This document shows positions 41,594 through 49,833 of a stretch of DNA of 64,000 nt, piece by piece. Location of the stretch: positions 1 through 64,000 of the forward strand of contig NZ_FZTC01000012.1 of assembly GCF_900200035.1 (NCBI RefSeq), in the 5' to 3' direction. The translations under genes and the position numbers were made by a program. This DNA is from Klebsiella grimontii. GTDB lineage: Bacteria > Pseudomonadota > Gammaproteobacteria > Enterobacterales > Enterobacteriaceae. The notes under the pieces are model-generated. The model was not told the DNA's origin. It did no database searches and saw only the letters and a program-made list of their open reading frames with translations. Numbering within the stretch: the stretch's first letter is position 1; each line of letters starts with the position of its first letter.

Positions 41594-42244
41594 TCAGTAT
41601 TGACTACAACCAAAACTACGCTGCCCATCCGAATAGTCTTTTGTGATATTTTTAGCGAGATAACGCAATCTATCGAGAACTAATGGATAGCTTGAAATAA
41701 AACTTAGCTGATTCTTATTGAGGTGGAAGTAAAAGTTATCTGCAAAGTTGATGAGCCAGTAATGTTTCTGATAATCGACATCCTTATCGAGTCTCAGTGT
41801 TCTTATCCAGGCGTCCATAATCATCAGAGATAAATTATGCGTATACTTACCTTTTTTATCAGGATAGTACGTCCCAGGAAAAGCATAAGTATCTTTATTA
41901 ATAAATAAAGCCACGTGGTAGTGTTTGCGCCCATCCTGATGGAACTCCCTTACCCATACAAAACGTAAAGTACATGGATGAACACGTACCCCATTATTAC
42001 TGCGTTTTTGTATATCTGCTGCTATCTGCGCATCAAGGGATGCAATAAATCTGGTCATCAGCGTTGAATCTGGGTTATAGATAGCATCTGGAATACAAAG
42101 TTCTATTTTTAACACCAGTGTTCTTGGGTGCTCTTTAAGTGCTTTATTAAGCGTGTCCTTTATCCTCTGTTTGTATCGTTTATTTTCAGTCCATTCAGCA
42201 TGTTTATCTTTTACCAGATAATCGTTAGTTATCTTTTCATTCAT
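41594..42244 (-). CDS. Inovirus Gp2-like / YagK-YfjJ C-terminal family protein
   Basis: A 216-residue protein of the family that includes YfjJ of CP4-57 and the Gp2 replication initiator of filamentous phages. Visible features are RFVWVREFHQDGRKHYHVALFINKD with a His-x-His pair like the HUH metal motif, followed by a helical region. I use the ATG at 42244 (MNEKITNDYL) after AGGAAAAC; 23 residues upstream are also open. It lies 164 bp upstream of yfjI on the same strand. Confidence 0.8.
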   Translation of the reverse strand: MNEKITNDYLVKDKHAEWTENKRYKQRIKDTLNKALKEHPRTLVLKIELCIPDAIYNPDSTLMTRFIASLDAQIAADIQKRSNNGVRVHPCTLRFVWVREFHQDGRKHYHVALFINKDTYAFPGTYYPDKKGKYTHNLSLMIMDAWIRTLRLDKDVDYQKHYWLINFADNFYFHLNKNQLSFISSYPLVLDRLRYLAKNITKDYSDGQRSFGCSQY

Positions 42245-42313
42245 GATGTTTTCCTGAGTTAATCTCTCAGTGATAAGTACGCTATGTTCGCCTATAACAT
42301 TTATCCTTTTCAT

Positions 42314-42688
42314 TAAATCTAACCCTCTGTATTATTAACCTTATTTTTGGTTATACTATATTATTATAAAACCATTCCGACATGATGAATGCTTTAAAAA
42401 AACAAACTGCAATAGAAGAAGGTTTTATCTGAAATCGAGAACTTATTGTGTTATTACATATAATACCAACTCTGAAGTTATTTTATCAGATTGACACTGA
42501 CTATTACAGACCAGCATTTAACACACACTTTAAAATAGCCAAATATTATCACCGTGAATAGTTAAAACTATTTCAGTTGTTTCATCTGAATCTAAAAACA
42601 GCCATTTTATTTTCGTAACTAAACGAAAGACCATGCGCCAAAATGGTGCATGGTCTTTTTATTTATATCCCCTGATAAGGAATTATCC
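42314..42688 (+). other. AT-rich divergent control region
   Basis: 375 bp between the divergent Gp2-like and DUF932 genes. AAAGACCATGC and GCATGGTCTTT form a strong hairpin followed by T (42626-42660), 28 bp before the DUF932 start. It looks like a terminator or attenuator in the leader of the DUF932-radC-cbeA-cbtA operon. No gene seen. Confidence 0.6.
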
Positions 42689-43507
42689 ATGAGATTAGCC
42701 AGCCGCTTTGGTCGGGTAAACCAGATCCGTCGTGACCGCCCATTAACCCATGAAGAACTGATGCGCCATGTTCCCAGCGTTTTCAGTGAAGATAAACACG
42801 AATCCCGCAGTGACCGTTATACCTACATCCCCACTATTACTTTGCTTGATAATCTTCAGCGGGAAGGCTTCCGGCCTTTTTTTGCCTGTCAGACTCACGT
42901 TCGTGACGTATCAAAACGTGAACATACGAAACACATGCTGCGCTTGCGCCGCGAGGGGCAAATTACGGGTAAACAGGTGCCGGAAATTATTCTGCTGAAC
43001 AGCCATGATGGTTCCAGTAGCTATCAGATGCTGCCGGGCTTGTTCAGAGCTATTTGTTGCAACGGGTTAGTTTGCGGTGAGTCTTTTGGCGAAGTTCGCG
43101 TACCGCATAAAGGCAACGTTGTTGAAAGGGTAATTGAAGGGGCTTATGAGGTGCTTGGCATTTTCGATAAGGTTGAAGAAAAGCGCGATGCCATGCAGTC
43201 GCTAATGTTACCGCCACCAGCACAACAGGCACTGGCTAAAGCGGCGCTGACGTACCGTTTTGGTGAAGATCATCAACCTGTTACCGAAACACAGCTACTG
43301 GCTCCCCGACGCTGGCAGGATGAATCCGGGGATCTCTGGACAACCTATCAGCGTATTCAGGAAAACCTGATTAAAGGTGGCTTATCCGGTCGCTCTGCAC
43401 AGGGTAAACGCGCCAGAACCCGCGCCATTAGCGGTATCGATGGAGATTTGAAGCTCAATCGGGCGTTATGGGTAATGGCTGAAAATATGCTGCAACTTGC
43501 ATCGTAA
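42689..43507 (+). CDS. DUF932 family protein (YfjQ/YafZ type)
   Basis: A 272-residue protein of the DUF932 family carried by CP4-type prophages and plasmids. The patterns YTYIPTITLLDNLQREGF, LNSHDGSSSYQMLPGLFRAICCNGLVCG and the conserved C-terminal region are present. The function is not established. I use the ATG at 42689 (MRLASRFGRV) with AAGGA eight bases upstream. It heads a four-gene operon. Confidence 0.88.
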   Translation: MRLASRFGRVNQIRRDRPLTHEELMRHVPSVFSEDKHESRSDRYTYIPTITLLDNLQREGFRPFFACQTHVRDVSKREHTKHMLRLRREGQITGKQVPEIILLNSHDGSSSYQMLPGLFRAICCNGLVCGESFGEVRVPHKGNVVERVIEGAYEVLGIFDKVEEKRDAMQSLMLPPPAQQALAKAALTYRFGEDHQPVTETQLLAPRRWQDESGDLWTTYQRIQENLIKGGLSGRSAQGKRARTRAISGIDGDLKLNRALWVMAENMLQLAS

Positions 43508-43564
43508 ATCCCTTTGCTTATCCCACTTCATTTGTCGTGGTGTTTTGTTTTCAAAGGAGTAGTC

Positions 43565-44038
43565 ATGTCTGAGTTTAATTTAACCTCTGCCTTCCCGATA
43601 AATGAACAGCGTATTATACGCCGCGCAATGCGTCTGCTGGAGAAATACCAGCGTCAACCTGGCGAGCAGTTTATTGCCACCGGCTTCACTAGAAATTGGC
43701 TGCAACTACGTCTTGCCCGACAGGAACGGGAAATATTTATGGCGCTGTATCTCGATAACCAGAACCGTCTGCTGGTGCATGAAACGCTGTTCCTCGGCAC
43801 GATTAACAATACCGAAGTACATCCTCGCGAGGTTGTTAAATCGGCACTGCGCCACAACGCGGCTGCGGTGATCCTCGCCCATAACCATCCGTCAGGCGTT
43901 ACAGATGCCAGCAAAGCAGACCGCACTATAACTGACCGGATCGTAAATGCCCTGAATCTGGTAGAAGTACGGGTACTGGATCATTTCATTATCGGTGATG
44001 GCGATACGTTGTCTTTTGCTGAGATGGGCTGGCTGTAG
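43565..44038 (+). CDS. RadC family JAB-domain protein
   Basis: A 157-residue RadC/YkfG/YfjY protein with the JAMM metal motif, seen as HNAAAVILAHNHPSG followed by Asp in DASKAD. Despite the name, radC-family proteins are not proven repair enzymes; island copies are regular partners of the YeeU/YeeV-type toxin-antitoxin genes. The ATG at 43565 follows AAAGGAG. Part of the operon DUF932-radC-cbeA-cbtA. Confidence 0.92.
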   Translation: MSEFNLTSAFPINEQRIIRRAMRLLEKYQRQPGEQFIATGFTRNWLQLRLARQEREIFMALYLDNQNRLLVHETLFLGTINNTEVHPREVVKSALRHNAAAVILAHNHPSGVTDASKADRTITDRIVNALNLVEVRVLDHFIIGDGDTLSFAEMGWL

Positions 44039-44079
44039 CTTCAACCCCACATATTTATCTGCACTGAACAGGAATCTTT

Positions 44080-44406
44080 ATGGAAAAACACGATAACCCT
44101 GAATGGGGGCTTCTGTGCGAGGCAATACCTCGCTTTAGCGCAAGGCTGGTACAGGAAGGCAACTGGCTACATTATTTAGCTGACCGTGCCGGGATAACTG
44201 GTGCTTTCAATGAGGAAGAGTGCAACCAACTGAATACCGCATTTCCGCACTTTATTGAACAGATGGAGCTGATGCTGCTTTCTGGTGAGCTTAACCCCCG
44301 CCATGCACATTGTGTAACGCTGTACCACAACGAACTGACCTGTGAAGCGGATACCCTCGGTTCGCACGGCTACGTTTATATAGCGATTTATCCCACTCAA
44401 CGTTAA
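44080..44406 (+). CDS. Type IV antitoxin, CbeA/YfjZ family
   Basis: A 108-residue protein matching the YeeU/YfjZ/YafW antitoxins (WGLLCEAIPRFSARLVQEGNWLHYLADRAG, GELNPRHAHCVTLY). Family antitoxins counter the toxin not by binding it but by bundling MreB and FtsZ filaments. It lies 24 bp before the cognate toxin and 41 bp after radC. Confidence 0.93.
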   Translation: MEKHDNPEWGLLCEAIPRFSARLVQEGNWLHYLADRAGITGAFNEEECNQLNTAFPHFIEQMELMLLSGELNPRHAHCVTLYHNELTCEADTLGSHGYVYIAIYPTQR

Positions 44407-44430
44407 TTTCATTTTCCAACGAGAAACTAT

Positions 44431-44751
44431 ATGAAAACTCTTCCTGCAAATCAGCGGGTGGCGAAGCCATGCCTGCCACCTGTGCTTGTCTGGCAAACGC
44501 TACTTACACACCTGCTGGAGCAACACTATGGCCTGACGCTGGACGACACGCCTTTCAGTGATGAGAACGTTATCCAGCACCATATTGATGCAGCGATACC
44601 GCTGGCTGACGCGTTAAACTTTATAGTTGAGAAATATGAACTGGAACGAACAGATTGTGTTAGCTTCAGCACTCAGGAGAAATCGCCGTTCATTACTCAA
44701 CTTGATCTACTGAGAGCCAGAAAAGCTACAGGCCTAATAAAACAGCCATAA
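44431..44751 (+). CDS. Type IV toxin, CbtA/YpjF family
   Basis: A 106-residue toxin of the YeeV/YpjF/YkfI family, which blocks MreB and FtsZ polymerisation and so cell shape and division. The core [35 protein letters not shown] and the C-terminal [14 protein letters not shown] are typical. Length is normal, so the pair is probably active. Last gene before the right end of the island. Confidence 0.93.
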   Translation: MKTLPANQRVAKPCLPPVLVWQTLLTHLLEQHYGLTLDDTPFSDENVIQHHIDAAIPLADALNFIVEKYELERTDCVSFSTQEKSPFITQLDLLRARKATGLIKQP

Positions 44752-44848
44752 CAAGCATTACTTATATGTACTGTTAATCATAAGAATCCTGCCCTACCGC
44801 TACCACCAATGGCTTTATCACAATGCTCTCAGGGATGGTTTTATTTTT

Positions 44849-44870
44849 AGGCCCCTTAATAGGCCCCTTA
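44849..44870 (+). promoter_or_regulatory. Right-end putative integrase arm sites
   Basis: AGGCCCCTTA is repeated with a 12-bp period, echoing the AGGCACCT pair next to int at the left end. It lies 62 bp inside the right att repeat. Probable integrase binding sites. Confidence 0.5.
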
Positions 44871-44931
44871 GAAAAGCCGAACCGCTAATAAAGCTAAATA
44901 AAACAATGAATTAAAAGACCAATTCAGACTC

Positions 44932-45025
44932 CGCCAGCCCACCAAAATTCTCCATTGGTGATTACCAGAGTCATCCGATGAAGTCCTAAGAGCCCGCACG
45001 GCGCAAGCCCTGCGGGCTTTTTTGT
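44932..45025 (+). repeat. attR direct repeat
   Basis: 94-bp copy of the ssrA 3' end and terminator, matching 26908-27002 with one 1-bp deletion and two substitutions. The deletion falls in the CTCC of the acceptor stem, so this copy is not a functional tmRNA end. Confidence 0.92.
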
Positions 45026-45090
45026 GCCTTGAATTTGTCCCGCGAAGTCTGATGCCAACTAATTAAATCTGAACCTTTTAATCCCATTGG

Positions 45091-45129
45091 TAGGCCCAAC
45101 GCAAAGCTCTATTGTTTTCGTTGGGCCTA
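45091..45129 (+). repeat. Inverted repeat upstream of the integrase remnant
   Basis: TAGGCCCAACG and CGTTGGGCCTA pair around a 17-base loop. The place and loop match the hairpin at 27067-27107 upstream of int, but the arms differ while still pairing perfectly. Confidence 0.6.
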
Positions 45130-45147
45130 AACGCATGGAGACTCCCC

Positions 45148-45351
45148 ATGGCAAGAAAACCAAGCCGTTAACTGATACGGAAACCAAAGCCGCCAAACCT
45201 AAATATGATGATTAGCAGCAGTATGATGGTGACGGAATTACCCTATTAATCAAGTCCAGCGGTAGTAAGCTCTGGCAGTTCCGCTACTACCGACTTCTGA
45301 CCAAACAACAAACCAAACAGAGCTTCGGTGCCTACCCTAACGCCTTTGACT
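45148..45351 (+). pseudogene. Remnant of a second P4-type integrase gene
   Basis: From ATG at 45148 the sequence would encode the start of a DUF4102 integrase related to the intact one (DGDGITLLIKSSGSKLWQFRYYR). A one-base deletion after four codons (four A where five are expected) shifts the frame. A TAG at 45213-45215 interrupts the original frame. Similarity ends near 45351, at about codon 68, and the rest of the gene is gone. It directly follows attR, in the same position as int follows attL, so it is the scar of a second island inserted in tandem. Confidence 0.88.
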
Positions 45352-45541
45352 CAAACCTCATATATCTGATGGATTTACTGCAGTTGGAAGCGACCGGTTA
45401 AATGCGCGCTGGGTAATAATCTGCCCGCCAGGCGATTGTTACAGAAGCAATATCCGTCCCAGGCGCGTGACTGCAAACATTTCGTATACGGGCAATGACT
45501 TTGCGGATGCGTAAATCCGGCCGGAACTCGCTATTTATCGT

Positions 45542-47146
45542 TTAGGGCATTAACTCGAAGGTGATGGAGATTAAAGTATCAGGATTCACGTCAGCCGGCG
45601 TGGTGCTATATAATGAGCCGGCCTGACCATACAGCGTCACCGTTCCGCCTTTAAAACCGGATGATAATACCTTAGCCAGCAGCGGATCGGTTTGTTTATC
45701 GTACACCATCGTTGAATTCATCGTATTAAGTATCGGCGTACCATCCAACTTTTTCTCCAGAATATTCAAGGATAAAGTCTCATTCTGCTTATACGGAGCT
45801 TTCCCCTTTTTATCAATCACAAAATAGACGCCATTAGGCAAAACCTCATATTTTTTGTTTTTGATTTTAGCCATGATTCTTTTTTCCATATCAACGTACT
45901 TAGACGATAGTTTTTCGTTAAGCATGTTGACGATGCTTTCAATTTCGTTTTCCTGCATTCTAAGTTTTTTATTATAGGCATCGTTAAACCCGGAAACCAA
46001 CGCTGAAGGTGTCAGTTTGACATCATTGTCGGCCATTTTATTCACATCGGATAGCGCCTGAGTCAGGTAGAAAACACCCAGCGCATAGGCATTTTTGTTG
46101 CTTTTATCCGCCAGGTTTACATCGCTTTGCTTGATGGCCAGGCTATCGAGCGTAGACTGTAATTCTTTATTTTTATCATTCAACGCAGCGACTGAAGCAT
46201 CATATTTTTTCTGCGCCGTTTCAGCCGCCGCGATGAGCTCAGCGTTCTTTTTCGACAGCGCGTCAAGAGCGGTTTTTTGCTGGCTTTCGCCCTGCGTGTT
46301 CTCAGTTTTCAGCGCGGCAATCTGCGCCGATAGCGTGCGGGTGGTCTCATCCAGCTTTTTCTGCGCCGCGGTTGCTGCTGCGCGAAGTTCCAGATTCTTT
46401 CCCATCAGCGTATCAATGGTGGTTTTTTGCAGGCTCTCCCCCTGCTCCTTCTGGGTTTGCAGCGCGGCGATTTGCACCGACATCGTGCGGGTCGTGTCAT
46501 CGAGCTTTTTCTGCGCGGCAGCAGCAGCAGCGGCCAGCTCGGCGTTCTTTTTCGTTAGCGCATCAAGCGCGGTTTTCTGCCCGCTTTCGCGCTGCGCATA
46601 CTGAGCCTTCAATGCGCTAATTTGCGCCGACAGGTCGCGGGTCGTGTCATCCAGCTTTTTTTGCGCCGCGTCGGCGGCGGCGGTCAGCTCGGCGTTTTTC
46701 TTCATCAGCGCGCTAGCGGCGGCAGGAGCGCCGCTCTCTTGCTGCCCACGCTGCGCTTTCAGCGCGGCAATCTGCGCCGACAGCTGGCGCGTCGTTTCAT
46801 CGAGCTTTTTCTCCGCCGCTTTGGCCGCAGCGCTCAGCTCCGCATTCTTTTTCCGCAAAGCGCTAAGCGTACTTTCAGTTTTCGTCTGATTCACTCTCTT
46901 TCTGACGACGTCCTGCTTTTGCGGTGCTTTTTCATCACGGCTATCGTTATGTTGATTAGCCGACGCCGACTCCCCGCTGGCGGCATCTGAGGCCGGCGGA
47001 TTGTTGATTTCGAGTTTCGATATATTATCAAGGAAATCTCCTCTCTCAGCACGAGCGGGAGACATCATAATAAGGGTAAAGAGAGACAATAAAATCGCAA
47101 GACCGCGAAGATTATATATATTCAATTCCCCCTTATGGTACATCAT
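45542..47146 (-). CDS. Periplasmic coiled-coil protein with 50-residue repeats and FKBP-like C-terminus
   Basis: A 534-residue exported protein: signal peptide (about 1-33, cleavage at ARA-ER), an Asn/Ser/Lys-rich linker, then four complete 50-residue repeats (99-298, each starting KKNAEL or GKNLEL and containing AAQKKLD-TTR) plus a partial fifth. They would form a long Ala-rich coiled coil. The C-terminal 190 residues resemble the FKBP N-terminal dimerisation region (NAYALGVFYLTQALSD) followed by a degenerate FKBP fold (VLPNGVYFVIDKKGKAP, LISITFELMP) lacking usual active-site aromatics. Its ATG overlaps the upstream lipoprotein stop by four bases. Probably a chaperone-like or envelope-spanning protein; function not known. 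Confidence 0.75.
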   Translation of the reverse strand: MMYHKGELNIYNLRGLAILLSLFTLIMMSPARAERGDFLDNISKLEINNPPASDAASGESASANQHNDSRDEKAPQKQDVVRKRVNQTKTESTLSALRKKNAELSAAAKAAEKKLDETTRQLSAQIAALKAQRGQQESGAPAAASALMKKNAELTAAADAAQKKLDDTTRDLSAQISALKAQYAQRESGQKTALDALTKKNAELAAAAAAAQKKLDDTTRTMSVQIAALQTQKEQGESLQKTTIDTLMGKNLELRAAATAAQKKLDETTRTLSAQIAALKTENTQGESQQKTALDALSKKNAELIAAAETAQKKYDASVAALNDKNKELQSTLDSLAIKQSDVNLADKSNKNAYALGVFYLTQALSDVNKMADNDVKLTPSALVSGFNDAYNKKLRMQENEIESIVNMLNEKLSSKYVDMEKRIMAKIKNKKYEVLPNGVYFVIDKKGKAPYKQNETLSLNILEKKLDGTPILNTMNSTMVYDKQTDPLLAKVLSSGFKGGTVTLYGQAGSLYSTTPADVNPDTLISITFELMP

Positions 47147-47547
47147 CTGGCCAGCCCATTCTTAAGTTCGGCTTTTCTTGCCCGGCTTTCGAACTCTTTA
47201 ATTAATTTCTGCGAAATACTATTACACTTATCATTTATCTTGTATTCAAAAAGTGGAGTAATCGTTGACTTTACGCTGGCCGACGTTTGGCTTGAAACAG
47301 AAGCATAAAACTTAGCGTCGTTGATTAAACCATACAGCTCGTTTGAATCCTGCTGAAACTTTTTATCGAGCTTAACTAAAGCATCAACATCCTGGATACA
47401 CTGCTGTAAGGCAGGAATCTGAGCCGGCTGTTCATTTTGCATCACATCTTTTTTTATTAGCGCGCTCTGTGGTTTTTTAACATTAGCGCACCCCTGTAAT
47501 AAACCGACAGAAATGCACACCAATGCTAATAATCTATTTCTTATCAT
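47143..47547 (-). CDS. Lipoprotein coupled to the coiled-coil protein
   Basis: A 134-residue lipoprotein with signal MIRNRLLALVCISVGLLQGC, acylated at Cys20. The mature part is helical with one Cys in ALQQCIQDVDALVKL and one in NDKCNSISQK. I chose the ATG at 47547, which gives an ideal lipoprotein signal; a longer open frame reaches 47616. Its TGA overlaps the ATG of the following coiled-coil gene, so the two products probably act together in the envelope. Family unknown. Confidence 0.7.
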   Translation of the reverse strand: MIRNRLLALVCISVGLLQGCANVKKPQSALIKKDVMQNEQPAQIPALQQCIQDVDALVKLDKKFQQDSNELYGLINDAKFYASVSSQTSASVKSTITPLFEYKINDKCNSISQKLIKEFESRARKAELKNGLAR

Positions 47548-47844
47548 TTTCCCATCCATTAGAAAAAAAAGTTCAAAAAATATATTTATCGATTCCAGCA
47601 GAAAAAATTTTAACAAACAACGCCAGGCGTTAGATTTGCCATTAATTCAGAAAAAACACACAAAAAGGCTATTTTTTAACCAATTAATAGATGGGAATTA
47701 TCCTGGTACCTAGCGATATTTTTATCTGAGATTTTACTCAAATCCATATTTTTAATAGCAAACCGCAGTTTATATGCCTGATATTCAACGGGCGTTTGCC
47801 AAATCAAATCAGGCATAAGTTTTTTCTAAATCCAGACCAAAAGA

Positions 47845-48756
47845 TCACTCACTCCACTTCGGTCTGGCCACCGTATTCTTCTTCAGAAGATTGCGAAACT
47901 CCTTCAGGTAAGGTTCATTGCTGCGCCCGCGTTTGCATATCGCTGAGAAGGGAGATTGAAAGCCAAACTCATTGGGCAGCAGCACGCGCAGGCGATTCTC
48001 CTTAATCCAAGGCCAGGCGTAGTGCTCGGGAAGGTAGCCGATATATTTCCCGGACAGGATCAACAGCAGCTGCGCATCGACGGTTTCAACGGTCGCGCTG
48101 CCCTTGCTGAAGCCGCGCCGCCGCAGATCGCTGGTATTCCAGTAGCTGCGCGTCACCAGCGGACACTGGCTGATCAGCTCTTTATCGAGCTGTCGGCTAA
48201 AGAACATAGGATGCAGGTCGCTGCAGTAGAGCCAGTGCTGCTCGCGGTAGAGCGGTTCGCTAATGATGTTATGCACCCGCGAGTTGTAGCTGCCGATAGC
48301 GAGATCGATATGGTTATTCAGTACGCCGTTTAGCTGTTCCGCCGGGGTACGGATAATCAGCTTGATATGCACATTGGGAAACTTATCGCTAAAGCTGCGC
48401 AGCACCACCGGCAGCGACAGCGCGGTTTCCGTTTCGATGGAATCAAGCGTTGAGATACAAATCGTACCGCTATGCTCGCCTTTCAGCAGCGCCGACTGGC
48501 GCTCCAGCTCGTTCAGTTCACTCAGCACGCGGATCGCCTGCTGTAAAAAATGCTGCCCTTTTTCGGTCAGCGCAAAGCCGCCGCGCCCGCGCTGGCACAG
48601 GCTAAAGCCAAGCTGGCCTTCCAGCTGCGACATCGCATTGCTGATTGCGGAAACGGAAATCCCCAGCTCCTGCTGGGCCCGGCCATAGCTCTCAAGACGG
48701 GCCACCGCCTCAAAAACCTGGAGCTGTCGAATGTTAAGCGTCGCGTCGTTAAGCAT
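47845..48756 (-). CDS. LysR-type regulator, divergent from the GbuA-like operon
   Basis: A 303-residue LTTR: N-terminal winged helix (about 8-67; IRQLQVFEAVARLESYGRAQQELGIS-type) and a C-terminal two-lobe effector domain. It is paralogous to the regulator at 58014 (shared LSGKYIGYLPEHYA-PW, GVLNN-D-AIG, TRSYW). Like it, it is divergent from a ureohydrolase gene. A perfect 8-bp-arm inverted repeat lies seven bases before its start. Expected to activate the adjoining operon on sensing a guanidino acid or its product; the ligand is inference. Confidence 0.88.
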   Translation of the reverse strand: MLNDATLNIRQLQVFEAVARLESYGRAQQELGISVSAISNAMSQLEGQLGFSLCQRGRGGFALTEKGQHFLQQAIRVLSELNELERQSALLKGEHSGTICISTLDSIETETALSLPVVLRSFSDKFPNVHIKLIIRTPAEQLNGVLNNHIDLAIGSYNSRVHNIISEPLYREQHWLYCSDLHPMFFSRQLDKELISQCPLVTRSYWNTSDLRRRGFSKGSATVETVDAQLLLILSGKYIGYLPEHYAWPWIKENRLRVLLPNEFGFQSPFSAICKRGRSNEPYLKEFRNLLKKNTVARPKWSE

Positions 48757-48762
48757 GGCGTT

Positions 48763-48786
48763 TTAGTTCACTAATAAATGAACTAA
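48763..48786. promoter_or_regulatory. Candidate LysR operator of the GbuA-like operon
   Basis: TTAGTTCA and TGAACTAA form a perfect inverted repeat with an 8-bp spacer and include a T-N11-A core. It lies seven bases before the regulator start and about 87 bp before the ureohydrolase start, the usual LTTR recognition-site position. Confidence 0.65.
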
Positions 48787-48872
48787 GTATTTGCGGCAGA
48801 CGATTTAAAGTCCAGCGCATCTTTCGCACTATCCCAGTTGTTGAGTTTTGTTGGTCAGATTCAGGAGCTGAA

Positions 48873-49823
48873 ATGGATAACGTCTTTCATCAACCGCAGG
48901 GTGGCAACGAAATGCCGCGTTTTGGCGGCCGCGCCACAATGATGCGCCTGCCATTTATTGATAACTTACAGGGACTTGATGCAGCATTTGTCGGCATCCC
49001 GCTGGATATCGGGACCTCACAACGTTCCGGAACGCGCTACGGGCCGCGCTACATTCGTACCGAATCGGTGATGATTCGTCCGTACAATATGGCCACCGGC
49101 GCCGCGCCTTTTGATTCTCTGTCGGTAGCGGATATCGGCGACGTACCGATTAACACCTACAATCTGCTCAAATCGGTGCAAATTATCGAAGATTACTACA
49201 CCGGTTTGAATAGTTTTCCGCTTATCCCCCTGACTCTCGGGGGCGATCACACCATTACCCTGCCCATACTGCGCGCGCTAACCAAAAAGCACGGTCCGGT
49301 TGGGCTGATTCACATCGATGCCCACACCGATACCAACGATGAAATGTTCGGCGAAAAGATCGCCCACGGCACCACCTTCCGCCGCGCCGTCGAAGAGGGG
49401 CTGCTGGACCTCAAACGCGTCGTTCAGATAGGCCAACGCGCGCAGGGCTACGCCGCCGGCGACTTCCAGTGGGGCGTCGATCGCGGCTTTCGTCTGGTCC
49501 AGGCGGAGCAGTGCTGGCACAAATCCCTGGCCCCGCTGATGGCCGAGGTTCGCCAGCAGATGGGAGATGGCCCGGTTTATCTCAGCTTTGATATCGATAG
49601 CCTCGACCCCATCTGGGCACCCGGCACCGGCACTCCGGAAGTCGGCGGCCTGACATCGATTCAGGCGCTGGAAATCGTGCGCGGCTGCCGCGGCCTGAAC
49701 CTGATAGGCTGCGACCTGGTCGAGGTCTCGCCTCCCTACGACGTCAGCGGCAACACATCCCAGCTGGCCGCCAACCTGCTGTATGAAATGCTCTGCGTTC
49801 TCCCCGGCGTGAAATACCCATAG
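48873..49823 (+). CDS. gbuA: Ureohydrolase resembling guanidinobutyrase (GbuA)
   Basis: Ureohydrolases remove urea from a guanidino compound. The 316-residue protein keeps the full binuclear Mn site: GGDHT (His126), HIDAHTD (Asp149, His151, Asp153) and SFDIDSLDP (Asp240, Asp242). The N-terminus (HQPQGGNEMPRFGG) and RYNMATGAAPFDSL-type segments closely match my recollection of Pseudomonas GbuA, which turns 4-guanidinobutyrate into GABA and urea; agmatine or guanidine are alternatives. No aminotransferase for GABA lies nearby, so the real substrate may differ. First gene of an eight-gene operon; AGGAG precedes the ATG. Confidence 0.88.
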   Translation: MDNVFHQPQGGNEMPRFGGRATMMRLPFIDNLQGLDAAFVGIPLDIGTSQRSGTRYGPRYIRTESVMIRPYNMATGAAPFDSLSVADIGDVPINTYNLLKSVQIIEDYYTGLNSFPLIPLTLGGDHTITLPILRALTKKHGPVGLIHIDAHTDTNDEMFGEKIAHGTTFRRAVEEGLLDLKRVVQIGQRAQGYAAGDFQWGVDRGFRLVQAEQCWHKSLAPLMAEVRQQMGDGPVYLSFDIDSLDPIWAPGTGTPEVGGLTSIQALEIVRGCRGLNLIGCDLVEVSPPYDVSGNTSQLAANLLYEMLCVLPGVKYP

Positions 49824-49833
49824 AGGAAAAACC

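Larger units (their letters stand above)
26922..45025 (+). mobile_element. CP4/P4-type integrative genomic island at ssrA
   Basis: About 18.1 kb bounded by the direct repeats. It starts with a P4-type integrase and an AlpA regulator and ends with a yfjI / Gp2-like / DUF932 / radC / cbeA / cbtA set like that of CP4-57 and CP4-6 of E. coli. Much of the middle is visibly AT-rich compared with the core. There are no capsid or tail genes, so it is a satellite-like or cryptic element that carries accessory and defence cargo. Its contents are listed separately. Confidence 0.9.

Noticed and set aside
44991-45023. Second copy of the ssrA terminator as evidence for a second tmRNA
   Set aside because: Only the last bases of ssrA are present before it, with a deletion in the acceptor stem; it is an att duplicate.
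47773-47818. TATGCCTGAT...ATCAGGCATA hairpin after the LysR gene
   Set aside because: The loop is about 25 bases and the T run is on the strand opposite to the only gene ending there, so a terminator call is weak.
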